DNA of 41,093 nucleotides from positions 154,148-195,240 of the forward strand of contig NAOQ01000074.1 in NCBI GenBank assembly GCA_002751075.1. The letters run 5' to 3'. This DNA is from Ichthyophonus hoferi (lineage: Eukaryota > Opisthokonta > Ichthyosporea > Ichthyophonida > Ichthyophonidae). Shown here piece by piece: positions 10,936 through 25,100 of this stretch. The notes under the pieces were generated by a model. That model worked only from the letters and a program-made list of their open reading frames with translations, was not told where the DNA came from and made no database searches. Within the stretch, counting starts at the first letter, position 1, and each line of letters opens with the position of its first letter. A program made the translations under genes and the position numbers.

Positions 10936-13900
10936 TAGCAATAATCATACTAATAATATATATATATATAGCAATATTAATACTAACAATAATCATAGTA
11001 ATAAATACGCTATATGTCAGGATACTGGGCTTGAGCAACAACAAATGTAGGTCAAAGACCTTCATGGCCAAGCATTACTTATACATCTGTACATGTAAGT
11101 GTGTTCGTATGTAGTGTTGTGATGGTGAGGAAAGAGCGGAATAGGTCCCTTAATTAAACATGGCCTGTCTGTTCTGCTGGCATGTATATATCTGCTAAGC
11201 TAAGAAATACAGTGCCCTTTATGTGAATGACATTATACATAACTGAACTAGTATAAAGACGTGTAAGTGTATATGCCAATCCGAAGTGTACTGGCGACCT
11301 GAAAAAATCGAGGGGGGAAGAGTAGAATATATAGTTAAAGCTGAGTGAACAAGAATATAATATATGTAAAGTAAAGTTAAACACATACTTGCGCCTGCCG
11401 ATGACACTTTAGGTAACGACGCTGTGGCCAGTCTGCCATCACAGAAGGGAACACCACCACCAAGCAGGCTGGGTTGGTTAACTCTATATCCTAAAGGTAG
11501 GCCTGGGGTGCAGTTATTAGCATGACTCCAAGTGCATTTGAAGGCTATCAAACATTGCATATATATGTAAATGTGAAAATGCTTTGGGCATATGGGTATA
11601 GCATTTATTTGCGGTGGTAGTAATAGCAATTGTGATAGTGATATTAGTATGTATTAATGCTATATATATATATTAAGGGTAATGGAAGTTGTGATGATTT
11701 TTACTAATCCAATTGACAAAAGAGTAGAGTCGATATGTTAAAATTCTCTAAGAAACAATCTCATGATAATAAAGATAATTAAGTAATTAGGAGCATCCTC
11801 ATAATCAAAAGAACATGCGAGGCAAGTGTCAATGAAAAAATATTTCTTTATATTATCCATGATTAGGATTCCAACACAAGCATTAGTATTCAACAAACTA
11901 AAATACAATATATTAACTTCAAATAGAGGCAATCATCACCCACGGTAATATATATATATATAAACTTACTTGCAACATCTTTAATTCGATCAAGTAATGC
12001 ACGACTAGCTGCCTTGAGGTCAAAAAGATCACCAATCACAATGGAAGAGAAATAGATAGGGTCGATATAGTGGGAGAGAAGGGCCCCTTGACAGCCTGTA
12101 GGGGTATGGGGTTAGAGGTAAGGGTAGGTATGATAGTTTATTGTATTATACTATATTATATTATAAAAGATGTGGTAATCAATGTCAAGATAGATAAGAT
12201 ACTATGATATACGTACGTGGTAATAAATAAATATATGTTAAGATAAGATATAATATATAAGAATAATACATATAAATATACCTGAATTTAGTGAGGAACA
12301 AAAAACAATCAATTACTAATTACAATACTTACACATATCACATACACCATGGGAAGATGAAATATTTGTAGACACCCAATCATAAATAATAACCCTTAAA
12401 TGTTTACCAATATATTAAAAAATGCACAATATTTAAACCCTTCAACGGGCCAATCAACTTACCTAACACATTCCATCTAGCAATCTTGTCACTTGATTGG
12501 ATAATTATCAGGTTGTAGGCGATAATGGCACAAATGGTAGTGAGATAGATGGAGTAGGGTACATATAGTCATAATGTTAGTATGATTATCAGGGTAATAG
12601 TAGAGATAGGTAAGGTAATTGGTAAACGATTAACTGATCGCTATCACTTATATTATAATTATTGCTTTGTACTATTATGTGATATTCTAATGTTTTACTG
12701 TGTCACGTTATGTTAAATATTTTACACTGTATATATATATATATTATAATGCAATCTTATTATATCATAATACAAAAATAATAACTTGATATATCGGTCT
12801 ACTCTAATTTTTTTGAAATAAGAAATAAGTGCATCGTAGCTGCATCAACTACCCGGTAGATATTGCATTATATTACATTGCATCATATATATGCATGCGT
12901 TGGTGCGTTCATATATATATGTGTGTGTTAATGTGAGTTCATATGTTTGTATATGTGTAAATGTGTGAATGTGTCTGCTTGTTACAGTGTTGGCGGGGGA
13001 GGCAAGGCATAGTAAAAGTAGGCTAGTATGAATGCATAGGTAGATAGGTGGTAGCAGTAGTAGTGAGAACACATGGCCCGGTCACTCCTATATAGCTATT
13101 GTAGGGGATTAAAGAACTACCAATAAGCATGCTTATGAATGATAATAACCAAATGTAATAAGCGAAGTTTAACATTTTTCCTGTATATATTTTCAATGAA
13201 AACCTACAACCTACACACTCACTCTATCCTTCTCCGTAACCGTATATATATATCTGGATGATAGAACTGTAATTATATATGACACATACACATATACACA
13301 CCCTATAGAGTCACAAAACCATCACCATTTTATTCCTATTTCCCCGTTGATGTCATGGTTAGTATATATATATAGCAAGACAAAACATACACATACACAT
13401 TCATCCATATACCTGCACGACATTGACTGGGTTGGGTCACCTCTTCCAGGTTTGGTTCGTAGGACTCCTATCTCATGGTAGTTCACACCTGGAGCCAGCT
13501 GCATTCCCTTGTATAAGCTTAACCATGCTACAACATGTACATATATGTGATAGCCTTATTGCGTTATGGCGTAGTTGTAGTCGATAATAATCAATACTAA
13601 GAATAATAATAAATAAAATAATATGATATATAAATACTTAGATTTAACCTATCCTGAATCTAAACCATGCTATATTGGGAATATAATTATCATAGTATAT
13701 GACAGTGTTGTCAATTTCAGCCTGTATAGCAATTGTCTCACCCATGTTAAGGGTGGAAACCAATTATTGTAAGCAGAGAGTTTAGGATACAACTGTAGAG
13801 TTTTTATTCAATATTACTAAAAATCAAGAGATCCCAATCTGTCTCAGACAGAACCTTCTTATACATTATAAATATATAATTTTGTATATATATATAATAC

Positions 13901-16900
13901 TTCAGAACCCAGCATTAATGAATTATATAAGTATAAGTATAGTTACTTTGCATATGATGTATATGTAGCCATATTCAATAGTTAAAACTATATGCAATAA
14001 AGAGTAAGTTATATGTTATGTTGTAATGCGATATCTACCTAATATGCCGTCCCATCTTTATAAAAACAGTAATAAACGAAAGGTTATGAGTACAATAGGT
14101 TGTTAAGCTTGGAGCAATTAAAATAATCGAAGCTATCTAGTCAAGGTAGATGATGTTTGACAAATAGAATCAATGGAAGTAGATGCACAGAATAAATAAG
14201 AATTCAAATGTACGTATTCGATATATATAAGTATGTGTGTGTGTTTGCGCTTGGTTAGGTGCGTATAAAAGCATGTATATTTATACGATATCACATAATA
14301 TCGCAGAATATTCCACCATACCACATATTTTCACATTATATCACCTTATATAATTTAATATCATACCATACTATATTATGCCATACCACAACATATTTTA
14401 TATATAGGTATATATCTATACACATATGATATCTCAAGGCCAATCGTACCCCATCCTGCCTGGTTCCACTGACACACTTTGCCCCAGTCCTATGCATATC
14501 GCACTCAGTCTTTATTCTTTTATTTTCTCTTAATTCTTCGTTCTCTTGTCTTGCACCTTTATTACCGTGTTCCTCAAGGACTGTACTAATATTCTCTTCA
14601 TTATGTGGCCGTTTTCCACTCACCTCCTTCTCTATACCCTCCACCACCACCTGTTCTTTATTATTGCTTTCACTCATAAACATTGTCTCTATTGGAGCTT
14701 CTGTTGCTTTTACAATGATGTCAGCTGCTGCTTTAGACTTATCCAGCCCCGAATCTACGACAGATACCCCTAACACATCTGAAATATGGTTGTAGTTGTC
14801 GTTGTTCTCTTTCTTGTTTTTAGCATGTACACATACGGCTTTCTTACCTACAAACACATCGGGAAAATCATCCGTGATAGAGAATATAGAGGCATCCCCA
14901 CCTAATTGTAACCCGTATAGTTAATGTGGATTAGAGTTAGGGTATGGCAACATGGGTGGGTAACTGTATGTATTGGTGAGTATACATGTTTGGTATGGGA
15001 TATTGTTACCGACGATAGATGGTTTCACTGTAGTCCATTATACATATACATGCATGTATATGTGTGAGTAATCTTGTTTTGCATACATACATTGTTACAT
15101 AAAGATTATATCTATGCTAGGATATATAGGGAAATGAGAAAATATCGGCTGTCTTTGATAGAGAAAAGGAAAGAAAAAGGGGAAGAGAGAGGTTAAGAGA
15201 AAGAAAAGGAAAAACAGAAACCGCAAACAAACAAAGGTAGGAACATACAAGGGGTCTGGCTAATGAAGAGATGTAAGGAGAGGGTTGGCTTCAATCGGTA
15301 ACGGCCCGGGGAGTCAGATGGTTCTAATAGGTGACTGCCACTCTGCATGGCCTCAGATAGGCAATGATAAAGATATCTGAAAAGATATAAAGATAGGGAA
15401 GGACAGGAGGAGAGGATAAGATAGGAAAGATGGCAGGGAGATGAAACATAGGTGGGAAATGGGGAATATTAAGTGCATACGTCAATATAATGTATTTTGT
15501 GAAGGTGTATGTGTATATATACCTAAAAATTGAACCAATATATACGTACATGTAATATATAGTCATAAAGGCATATATAATGTTGTGGTTCCATTCAGGA
15601 AAGAGATAACAGTAACTGGAATTATAAGTATATGTATCACATAACAAAATTGTTATATCATTCTATCTTAGGATTGTTCAATCACAAATGCCCAGTTGTT
15701 AGCCTTCCCATCAACACAAGTCATAATATACCATATCACTGGCCGTGGTATAGATTGCACTCCCACCTCTTCTTTAACTAAACACATGTCCCTGCCAGCT
15801 AAATATTAACAACAACCAACTTATGTTAATCCATCCTAAATGTATGATCCATCCAATTACATTTCTTTCAATCCATCTCATTCATGATTTACATGCAATC
15901 CTATTGCCTTTTAGATCCATTTTGTTTATGATGTCCGTTCAATAACATACTTTCTCAGTGCCCGGATGGCCAAGACCTCAGCATGACTATCCCTCAATAA
16001 GCACCCCATCGCATCGATCTTCTTTTGACCTATCACCACAGAGTTATTGAAACCTATCACGCCATACACTAGACAGATTGTGAATCAATCATGTATTAAA
16101 TAGCTTATGGCTATATAGGCTATAAAATATATACCATTTCTATGAATACTTTATTATGATTATTATATATGCCACTACTGTAAATATATCGATGTTAATG
16201 CACCAGTAATTATAACCGTTACTAAAGTACAATACTAATTAATCCTACCAAAAGGAACATATACAAGTCACACCCACCCCTGTCCTCCAATTATATATTG
16301 ATAATAGCCCTTTTATTACAAGGGCGCATCATGTGATAACATTTGATTGGACTACATGTTAGAAGATGCATCTACAAAAATAATAAAATATAATGGAGGT
16401 ATGTGATTGGTTCATAGGCCATACTGTCAATACTGTCATTCTGAACTAACGAAGATATAATCGTTCAATCAAGACAAAGGATTAAAGAGGTATAACTAAA
16501 TGAGAATACAGTACTATATATATGTATGTATGTATGTGTCTATCGAGCATGTATTTATGTATAAGGTAGGGTAGAGGGGGAAGGAAGGAGATAGTATGAG
16601 TATGAAGAAGATAAGGACATCATTATTGGGGGCTCTACTTCATCGTAATATGACTTACCTAAACATTTAGTTCCTGTTGCTAGTGTCAATACTTGGCTAG
16701 AGCCTGTGTGAAAGACTGTCAGAATCCATCGCATCGAAGTAGCATTTGTGTTCACTACATCTCGCTTTCTGTTTGAGTTGTGAATATACATGTGAGTTGA
16801 AGTGCATACATACGTATGTATTTGCATGTGTATTAGTGTTGTGTGTGTATATGTGTAGTATGTATGTGTATTTTATACATATACATATACAGTCATGTCC

Positions 16901-17619
16901 AATAACGACTCCGGACGTTATATATATGTCTTTATATCCATAATTATTTGGGTATGCTTGTAAGGATGCTTTTGTAAGATAATTTTATCAACAACTGCAC
17001 ATACACGCTAAACAAAGTTTATTTATTTGGTTTTTATTTTTTAAAGATATGTACGTGTAGAGGAATATGGTTTTTTGATTTACATTTACATTAATCATAT
17101 TGGTCAATAATAACTGTGAGATAACTAGGAATGAAAGAATTGAGGAAAGGTACGTATAAGAAAAAGAAGAGACATTGCCCAAGAGATAATGAGAATGAAC
17201 ATACGAAGTTATATAAGTGTGTTTTATGATTGTGTTGAAACACGAATTATCAAAAGGGCTAGAAGGAGACACGAGGAGGAGGAAAAAGAGAGAGAGGGTG
17301 AAAAAGTAGAACAAGATGTGATGTTAAAAAGGATAGATTATGCACGTGTTTATGTCCCTAACTTTTATGTGTATAGCATATAATATCACCAGTAAAGACA
17401 ATATTATATTTCTGTACTAATGCCAGCTAATCCTTCCAAAACCTAAATGAATTAGAATACATTACCCTTGACATCCTTACACACCACCCCTGCCAGTATA
17501 GTCCATTCTTGGTCCTTATGCGGCTTGCCTGTCTTTGGTAATCTTTTATATTCTTCAATGCATATCTTCTCTATTTCTTTCCCATGTTCACTGGAAAACA
17601 TGTTCTTCGGTGCTGCCAT
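8349..17619 (-). CDS. ADAT1: ADAT1, tRNA-specific adenosine deaminase 1 (13 exons)
   Basis: Deaminates adenosine 37 of tRNA-Ala to inosine; ADAR-type deaminase domain. Exons (minus order): 17481-17619, 16659-16703, 15951-16029, 15249-15376, 14450-14901, 13413-13498, 12463-12491, 11970-12095, 11389-11502, 10000-10099, 9027-9064 (least certain), 8697-8836, 8349-8417; all phases match, 514 aa (human about 502, from memory). Start is the first ATG, after an in-frame TAA. Zinc and catalytic residues are present: H77-A-E79, C131 in TPCGD, C309 in [12 protein letters not shown]. Other matches: [54 protein letters not shown]. Residues about 150-260 form a Lys/Glu-rich insert ending NKRIKTE, a possible nuclear signal, where human ADAT1 is also variable. 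Exon 10 is partly duplicated across an N gap. Introns hold AAT/TA repeats. Confidence 0.94.
10060..10701. other. 502-N gap flanked by an exact 70-bp direct duplicate (assembly artefact)
   Basis: Bases 10060-10129, just before the gap, and 10632-10701, just after it, are identical over 70 bases. The copy covers the first 40 bases of ADAT1 exon 10 plus its acceptor and 30 bases of intron. Joining the left copy directly to the sequence after the right copy gives a normal intron-exon structure. The gap (10130-10631) is therefore probably two contigs that overlap but were not merged. Confidence 0.85.
10809..11004. repeat. Imperfect AAT/ATC trinucleotide microsatellite in ADAT1 intron 9
   Basis: About 195 bases of (TAA)n with scattered G and C substitutions, interrupted by a short TA run near 10960. 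It produces long Ile/Met ORFs on both strands that are not genes. It lies about 100 bases from the duplicated flank of the N gap and may have contributed to the broken assembly. Confidence 0.9.
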
Positions 17620-19119
17620 CCTGATACTAATATTATATTATATTAAGTATATTATATTATTATATTGTTTTGTATCATATAATACTAATAGTGGAGGGAA
17701 GAGTAGGAGTGTATTATTAAGAATAAAATAGTAAACACTACAGAGGCTACAAGTCAAAACTGTTATCTGAATGGCTGTTGGTATTTTTATGTATTACATT
17801 ATTGGACAACTTTAAAGCTATTTAAAATACGAAATAGTTAATACAAATGTACAAAAGAGTTCGAGTTATATATAACTAATTAATCCATAGTTTTTTATTA
17901 ATCTATGTATGGTATACTATATCCTGCATGATCAGCTATTCTCACAAGTAATTTGTTTTGGTAATACGTAAAATACATATGATAAATTATATTGAATATG
18001 CGTGTATTTAAAAATAAATTTATATTAAAAAAATAACCTAGAGTTGGTAATAAAGTATTATATTGAAATACCACCCATAGCAGATTAGCTTCTGAAATCA
18101 GACAAGATAATTTGATTTGGTAACAATCTATAACCGATGAGATTTAATCCACGAGGTTTAACCCCCTATTATTTCAAGATTGAGATAAACAATTATCAAT
18201 CCTTTCCTTCTACTCGACATATCCCACAGGACAAGAATGTCACAATCCATTGTCTTCGAATAGAATCGTGGAAAACAACAACTTATTAAGGAGAAGCTAA
18301 TTTGGATTTCCCGATCTAACCGATTTTTTAAGTTATCATTTCTTAGCTGGCTCATACGTGCTCGCGAATGTCACACGACACTGGTTTAAGGATTTATGTA
18401 TTGGAAATTTGAAAAATGGTATAAATTGATTACACAAGATAAGTGTTACTATAAATTATACAAATTTGCAAACGGGCAAAGGTTATATTAATGATTAATA
18501 CCCGACAACCCGTAGGCTTGTGATTATTATTACTTAATTATTGCAATATAAAGGAAAAGAAATTAATAAATTCAGGAAAAAATATAACAATTATAGAGTC
18601 CCTGGCATATGTAACAGTGAACCTCACATATCACGGATAACATAATAAACAAACATATATTTTCTCTTATTTATTCCAAGTTGTAAATATTTTATTCGTT
18701 AATAATTATTACCATACACCCAGTTATTTAAAGTAATTACATATTATGAAGTCTCTCATAATCCCACCTCTTTTAAGTTGAATGAAACAACCAATTTAAA
18801 CCTACTAGGGATCCAATCACCACTCTCAACAAGCTAGTCATTATCTTAAATATTTTGTAAGCCATAAATGAAATACAAATTCAGATCGAAGTAGCTCTTT
18901 AGGGTTTTTATTGAAATAACTATCTAGTATACTGAGTATATTAACAGCCTCATGCATGTTTTGCCAAATTGGATTATATCTACATCCAACACGACTGCAT
19001 ACAATAATCAATCGGTTGTTTACACAACATCATGAAACTCTTACAATAAAATTTGGAAAAAGAAAAGAAATATATAACAAAATACAAAAAGGCGCCTATT
19101 CAAATCTATAAACTTCACC
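17620..19119. other. Intergenic between SRFBP1 and ADAT1
   Basis: Contains the ADAT1 upstream region (starting at 17620 on the minus strand) and the SRFBP1 3' region. A minus-strand AATAAA at 18907-18912, about 210 bases beyond the SRFBP1 stop, is a plausible polyadenylation signal. The rest is AT-rich with no supported gene; the longest ORF (18158-18355, minus) resembles nothing I know. Confidence 0.55.
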
Positions 19120-22100
19120 CTAATCGTCAAACTTCATCTTTTTACCCGCGAAGGAAGAAAGTCCGCTGGCTGCTTCTAGCTTGCGTTTCTTACTAGCTTC
19201 CCAAGAGGGATGGAGTACCTCTACCACCTCTTTCACAGGCTTGGCTGCTTGCCCTTTTTTGGCAGGTTGGCCTGGTTTCACTGTGTGTAGCATTAATAGC
19301 ACATTGTGAGAACGGTAACATGGTATTGAATTTAGTATTGGCAACAGATCTATAAACAACACCTGCTCGTAATCTAGATATAATTTATGCATCATGCAAT
19401 TGATTACATATTACATTATCAACATCATCTATATCCAATAGGGTATTATTAACCCAATATTCCTTTCAGTACCTTCTATTTCTCTTACTTAAACACCAAG
19501 ATAACATTTTTTTACATTCCCACAATGACTTCATAAGTCATAAATACCAAGATAGAATGCTAAACAATACCAAAAGAAGCCACTAGAGCAGAAAATAATC
19601 TGATCATGTGATAAAAGTGCAAACACTTACTATTTTTGGCACCCTTGACTTGGACTTCCAATTTGGACTTCTTTCCTTCCTTCAAGTGTTTAGCAGCAGC
19701 TCCGTATTCCTTTTCCCACAGTCTGTGAATCCAAACACCGTTAGTAGTTGAAAAGATCCAGTGACCAGTGATCGCTAACTACACCAGTCAATTAGTGATA
19801 GTAAAAGAAGGCAATATGCAACTCCCTCTATAACCTTATACTAGGCTTATTTGAGAACTACAAGTATATATGATCATTAATATTTACATATGCCAAAATG
19901 AGTAGGTAATTTGCCTAATATTTTAACAATTTATTTGTCCCTTTTTTTTCTTACTTTTTGTATAATCATAGCTAACTTTGTAATAATATGACTAAAGAGA
20001 TGTAAAAACTTACGCCTGTCTGGCTTGTTGACCCGGTCTGTTCTTTTTCTTCTGTGGTTTCTGCACAGATCAGTTTAACGGTTAGTCTAGAAAATATTGG
20101 CATTACGGCAACATAGCGTGATCAATGAAATACTAATAGTTTTTGCCTACATATGTCTATGTATCTATCTATATGCCAATAAACGGAGACATAATAACTA
20201 CACAGTAAATTATAAACAACCTACAATAAATAAGAGCACGCTCAACTCTATACTAATTCATAGAACATACAAAGCAATGGCCAATTCAACAACATTTTCA
20301 TATCCGAAAAACAACACCAACCTTTTGTTTTTGTTCCTTCGTTTGGGGCTGCTTCCCCTTTTTATTCTGCTGAGGTTTCTCGGCTTTCTTAGTACCCATA
20401 TCTGACAGAGATGACATAAAAATTACATCTGGATCTGGATCGAAAGAAGCTGAAGGCTCGTCCTCTGACTCACTGCCACTGAATTCTTCGTTCATATCTC
20501 TCTCATCATCTAAGTTGGCATATCTATGGTTGAAAAGAATTACGACCACAATCAATGTCAGTTTGTACTCGTTACTGTAAACATCGCCCCAATCTTTGCT
20601 TTCTAGTTTGCATTCTTTCCCCCCTCAACCCACTTCATCTATTACAAAACTAAGACGATCATATAGGCTCACTTAATTATTTCCCGTAGAACATTCAGTT
20701 GCCAGTACAGGAAATAAATATTACATTAAATGATTTATATATATAATGTTCCACAAAATTAAATATCATTAAATATATACATACATTAACCCAAATATGT
20801 TATCCTTAGTATAAAGCAAACATCAACTCCTTACTTTTGTTCTATATCCGACATATCTTCATCCTCAGAAATACCTTCCTCCTCTGCCAAGACACCTTGT
20901 CAAACAGAGCTATTAAGCAAATACGATATAACTTCCACAAGATTATGTAGCCTCCGCGTTGTTGATTATCACCCAAATATATCTTGCCATTTAATTTATA
21001 TAAGTGATAAAACATGAGCAAAGATGAATTAAAAGACTGATCCTCATCAAAGGCTATGATAGCGTACACAGAAAACAGGCTATCAAAAGACACAAGGATA
21101 TCAGCCATAACATACAGGGATATCTACCCATTACAACTAAGCACCTTTTGTATTCATTGTCTAACTGATTGCCATCAAATTATTCCAATCATATATACCC
21201 TATTCCCAACTATATATGGTATTAGGGGCGTTTAAAAATGCACCATAAGCACAGGTGCCTTGTAAAGTATTTTCCCTAAATTATTACAAAAACTGCACAG
21301 ATTTTAAGGTTAACTAAGAAAAAATTGTAAAGACTTCGGAATCCTCAAAATTATTTTATAACGAATATATCAAAAGATTCTTTATAAAACAACTTGGTCG
21401 TATGCATTTTTTGTTAGATAAAAAAATGGTAACATGAAGCACAATATCTAACGATTATTATAAATTCCAAACCAACATATAGGAATATTAACAACTAACA
21501 TCAATAGCTATAGTTGAACCAACCTTCCGGCCAACCCACCCATTTCTCTTCTCTCCTAAAAACCATTACCCTTTATGCCCAATCTCTCTTCTTATGATTA
21601 CTACTTCATCACCAACCTCACCTTCACTACTGACTAGATCTTTGTTCTTCTTAGAACCACTCTTTGCCTTAGAGGCAAGCTTGCTCAAAATGTCATCAGT
21701 AGCCTTTGCGGTCTTTACTGTTTCCGTTTTCTGTTTTGATGTTTTAGCCGTTATTTTCTCACCCTTTTGAGGTTGATTAGACTTATTTTCAGTAGAGGTA
21801 TTCAACACCCTGTATTATATTATATATATACAAAAATATGCATGCATATTTTTGGAGGTATGAATATATGTATGCAGTAGGTGTGTGTATACATATATGC
21901 TTGACGGCATGGACAGAAATATAAGTATAGAGGAGGGAATGAGAGTAAACGTGGGCGTTAGTGGCATATTTATAGCTATCACTGTCCCATGCAGCCCAGC
22001 ACGTGCTTACCATGGTCTTTTCATGGGTATTAATGGTTATTTCTTTGCAAACGTAGATAGAAATTTGAACTCAAATAGTTACAAGCTCTTCAGATTAACA

Positions 22101-25100
22101 CTAGGACCTATACCTTATCCCCACCCCTACCCTTGCATTTAGTTTTTCTCTCTGTTTCTTCTAAATTTATCGATACACTTCGCCCACTGTCTCTCTTTCA
22201 ACACCTACCTTGCCCGTTGTACACGCATGTCAGGTAGGGCCTGGGTGATGGCCTTAGAGTTGAGGATTCTCTGTTGTACCACCCTCTCGGTATGTTCAGG
22301 GGTATTAGGTACCGGGGTGACCCCTGTGTATGTATGGATCGATAGTGTCAGATAAAGACTATATACTATCAGCACTATGATAATTTGGAGCAACCAAAAC
22401 ATTATTTATAAGAGATTAGCGACGTGCGCGTATTGGTGTAGATCTCAAGCAATTGGTATTCTTGTCACAGTATGCCTAATATATAAAGCCTACATTTACA
22501 GTGAGGAACTGGAGGACATACAGTGCCATAACTCTTTAGATGTAGTTTGGCAGTGGTAGATATAAATAACACTTACCTGTGAGACGAGTGAGAATGTCCT
22601 CCCATTTGTCCTCGCATTCAGTGGCCTCAAACAAAGCCTTCTCTAGCAATTCTGCTGAAACAATCTGCAACAAATTGCATCAGTACAGAATAGTATTTCT
22701 TAACTTAATTCTGAAAATACACCTAGACCTTACCACAATCAAGACATGTCTTCACTAAACACTAAACACAATTTATAAGAACGTGAGATTAATCTTACTA
22801 CTGAGTCGGGCAAAGCAATATGTGCAGCTCAACGCGTATATATAATATATTAAATTCAATCACATTATATTACAATATACTATAATATATTTTACAATAG
22901 TATATTAGATGATACTATGATACATCTTATTATGCTATGTCAAACTCTATTGTATTGTGTTATATTTTCATATATGAATCCATGCGTAGGTGTATATTTA
23001 TATATTATACACTGGTGTTAGTCTCTACGTATTTTAGACGGTATATATATTGGTAGGTTTGTAGATAGTGACAATATGTATGTGTGTATACAAGTAATGT
23101 AAAACAAGATGCGTGCATAAATCAAAAGTTACAAGTCCGCGTGTTTGGGATTTTACCTTGAGTGCTTCTGCTTGCTTCGCCAGCTTCTCAATTGCTACAG
23201 CTTTGGCCAAAGCAGCTTCTTTGGCTTTCTCTATCTCTAAACCCTGTGTTAAAACAATAATGGAACTGGTTTATTGGGTGTCATGATTTAAATAAAGTAC
23301 AATTAGTGTATCATATAAATCATATATGGACCATTCATTTGACCTTCTGTATTATAGATCTACTATACAATACTACGATTTGTATTGACCAAAAAATTAT
23401 ATTCTCATATCTGCCTACATATTGAATATAACAAAACAAAAAATACTATAACTGCATATATCAGAGTTGTATAGAATCTGAAAATAATCGGCTGTAATTT
23501 AAATGCATGCACCGTGTCTAAGAATACATTTATTGTTAGCCGCAGTTAGTATATTGGTTCACCTTGCCATGAATATACCTATGTAACCAATTAGCTAAGG
23601 ACTAGAAGATTAAAAAAAAATGATTGGAAGGTATTATTTGTTCTGAAAAAAGCCATCGAAATGAAATCCCGACGAATACAATATTTTGACAATGGGTCAA
23701 TCAAACATGTAGGAAAGAATTCAAAAACCAATCATTTTCATAAATCTGTAATCAGATCGTTTATTTAAAACTTATGGTTGGAAAGTGATTACTATTATAA
23801 ACCTGGGGCCTTTGACATGGTATATTTAAGGAGTGTCTGTGTGTATATTGAATATGATTCACATTTAACATCAAATGGCAGCATAATAAGCATATGACTA
23901 AAAACAACCCAAAAATAACAATATAAATAAAAAGAAAAATGTTTATTCATTATACACTTAATTTTAAAGTGAACTAATAGCCAAGCAATGGGCTTATAAG
24001 TATACACAGGAATTATTCATCTCAAAAAAAAAAAAAATCCATAAAGACATTACTCAACTCCTTGTAAAACAAAAGAAAATACATCATACACAATAGAAAA
24101 TAACTGTCCACTTACTTCTTTCTCGCGACGCTCTTGTAGTTCTTTGAGTGATTTAAGCCTTTTGGTTAGGTTCCTACTCTCAGAGGATACACATGTCTTG
24201 ATTAACCTGTGCGCTGTTTTGCATAGATGGAACTATACATGTGACGGTATGTGCAGGTACAGATGTGGGTATGTAATATATATGTATATGTATATATGTA
24301 AACCTAATGTAGGAGTGTAGATAGCTATTTCAATAGCTTTGGGAAAGGGTTGTGTGGGGTATGTATAGGTAAGTATGTAGATGAAAAGAGAATATCAACA
24401 GTTAGATACCATTTACATTGACCAGTGAACAAAAGACCTTCCCAGCATCATAAAGTACCTTATATCAATACGTACATCATCATATCACATGTATCTTAAT
24501 CAATTGAAAATAGCCACATGAAGTGACACTACATAGATATTATAGGGTATTGTAGACCATGCCAAACATGTATAATTATATCAATGCCCCTATTAATGGA
24601 ATATTTAGTAGCCAATTAGTACTAACAGACCTAAGAAATCAAAACTATAATGTTGGAAAATCAATAATTTAGTTTTGTGAATAAAATATTAAGTATAAAA
24701 ACTTATATCCCTAACCTTACACCATTATTGCACAGAGACATATACATATACATATATATATATATATATAACTATAACCATGCCAAGAAGACGCGTATCT
24801 ATACCAACAGGCCCCCCATTCCCAACTAATTATACTATGCTACCTAAACCATACATACCTCAACATGTTTCCTTTTCTCATCAAGAAGTGACTGTAGTTT
24901 CTCTGCCTTACCAGAGAGTGGTGCCTCTAACTTGCCTCCATGCTGTGAAGTTTTAATATATATATATCCAATGTAATGCAACTTTATTAATAATGCCGTA
25001 GATATGATTACGAGTCTACGGATGGCTTTTTATATATATATACATACATAAATGATAGAAATTGTTTATTTTATTACTATAGGTACCCTCAAGAAAAGAG

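Noticed and set aside
10778-11114. Ile- and Met-rich ORFs on both strands
   Set aside because: Translation of an AAT microsatellite; no complexity beyond the repeat.
14546-14773. Plus-strand 75-codon ORF
   Set aside because: Exactly antisense to ADAT1 exon 5, which is supported by homology and phase.
15668-15803. Minus-strand open stretch of about 44 codons in ADAT1 intron 3
   Set aside because: Considered as an exon, but exons 15951-16029 and 15249-15376 join directly in phase and give the conserved LRKYLYHCL.
17189-17383. Plus-strand ORF with an Arg/Glu-rich core ([15 protein letters not shown])
   Set aside because: Lies in ADAT1 intron 1 and is a purine-rich low-complexity run; no splice partner.
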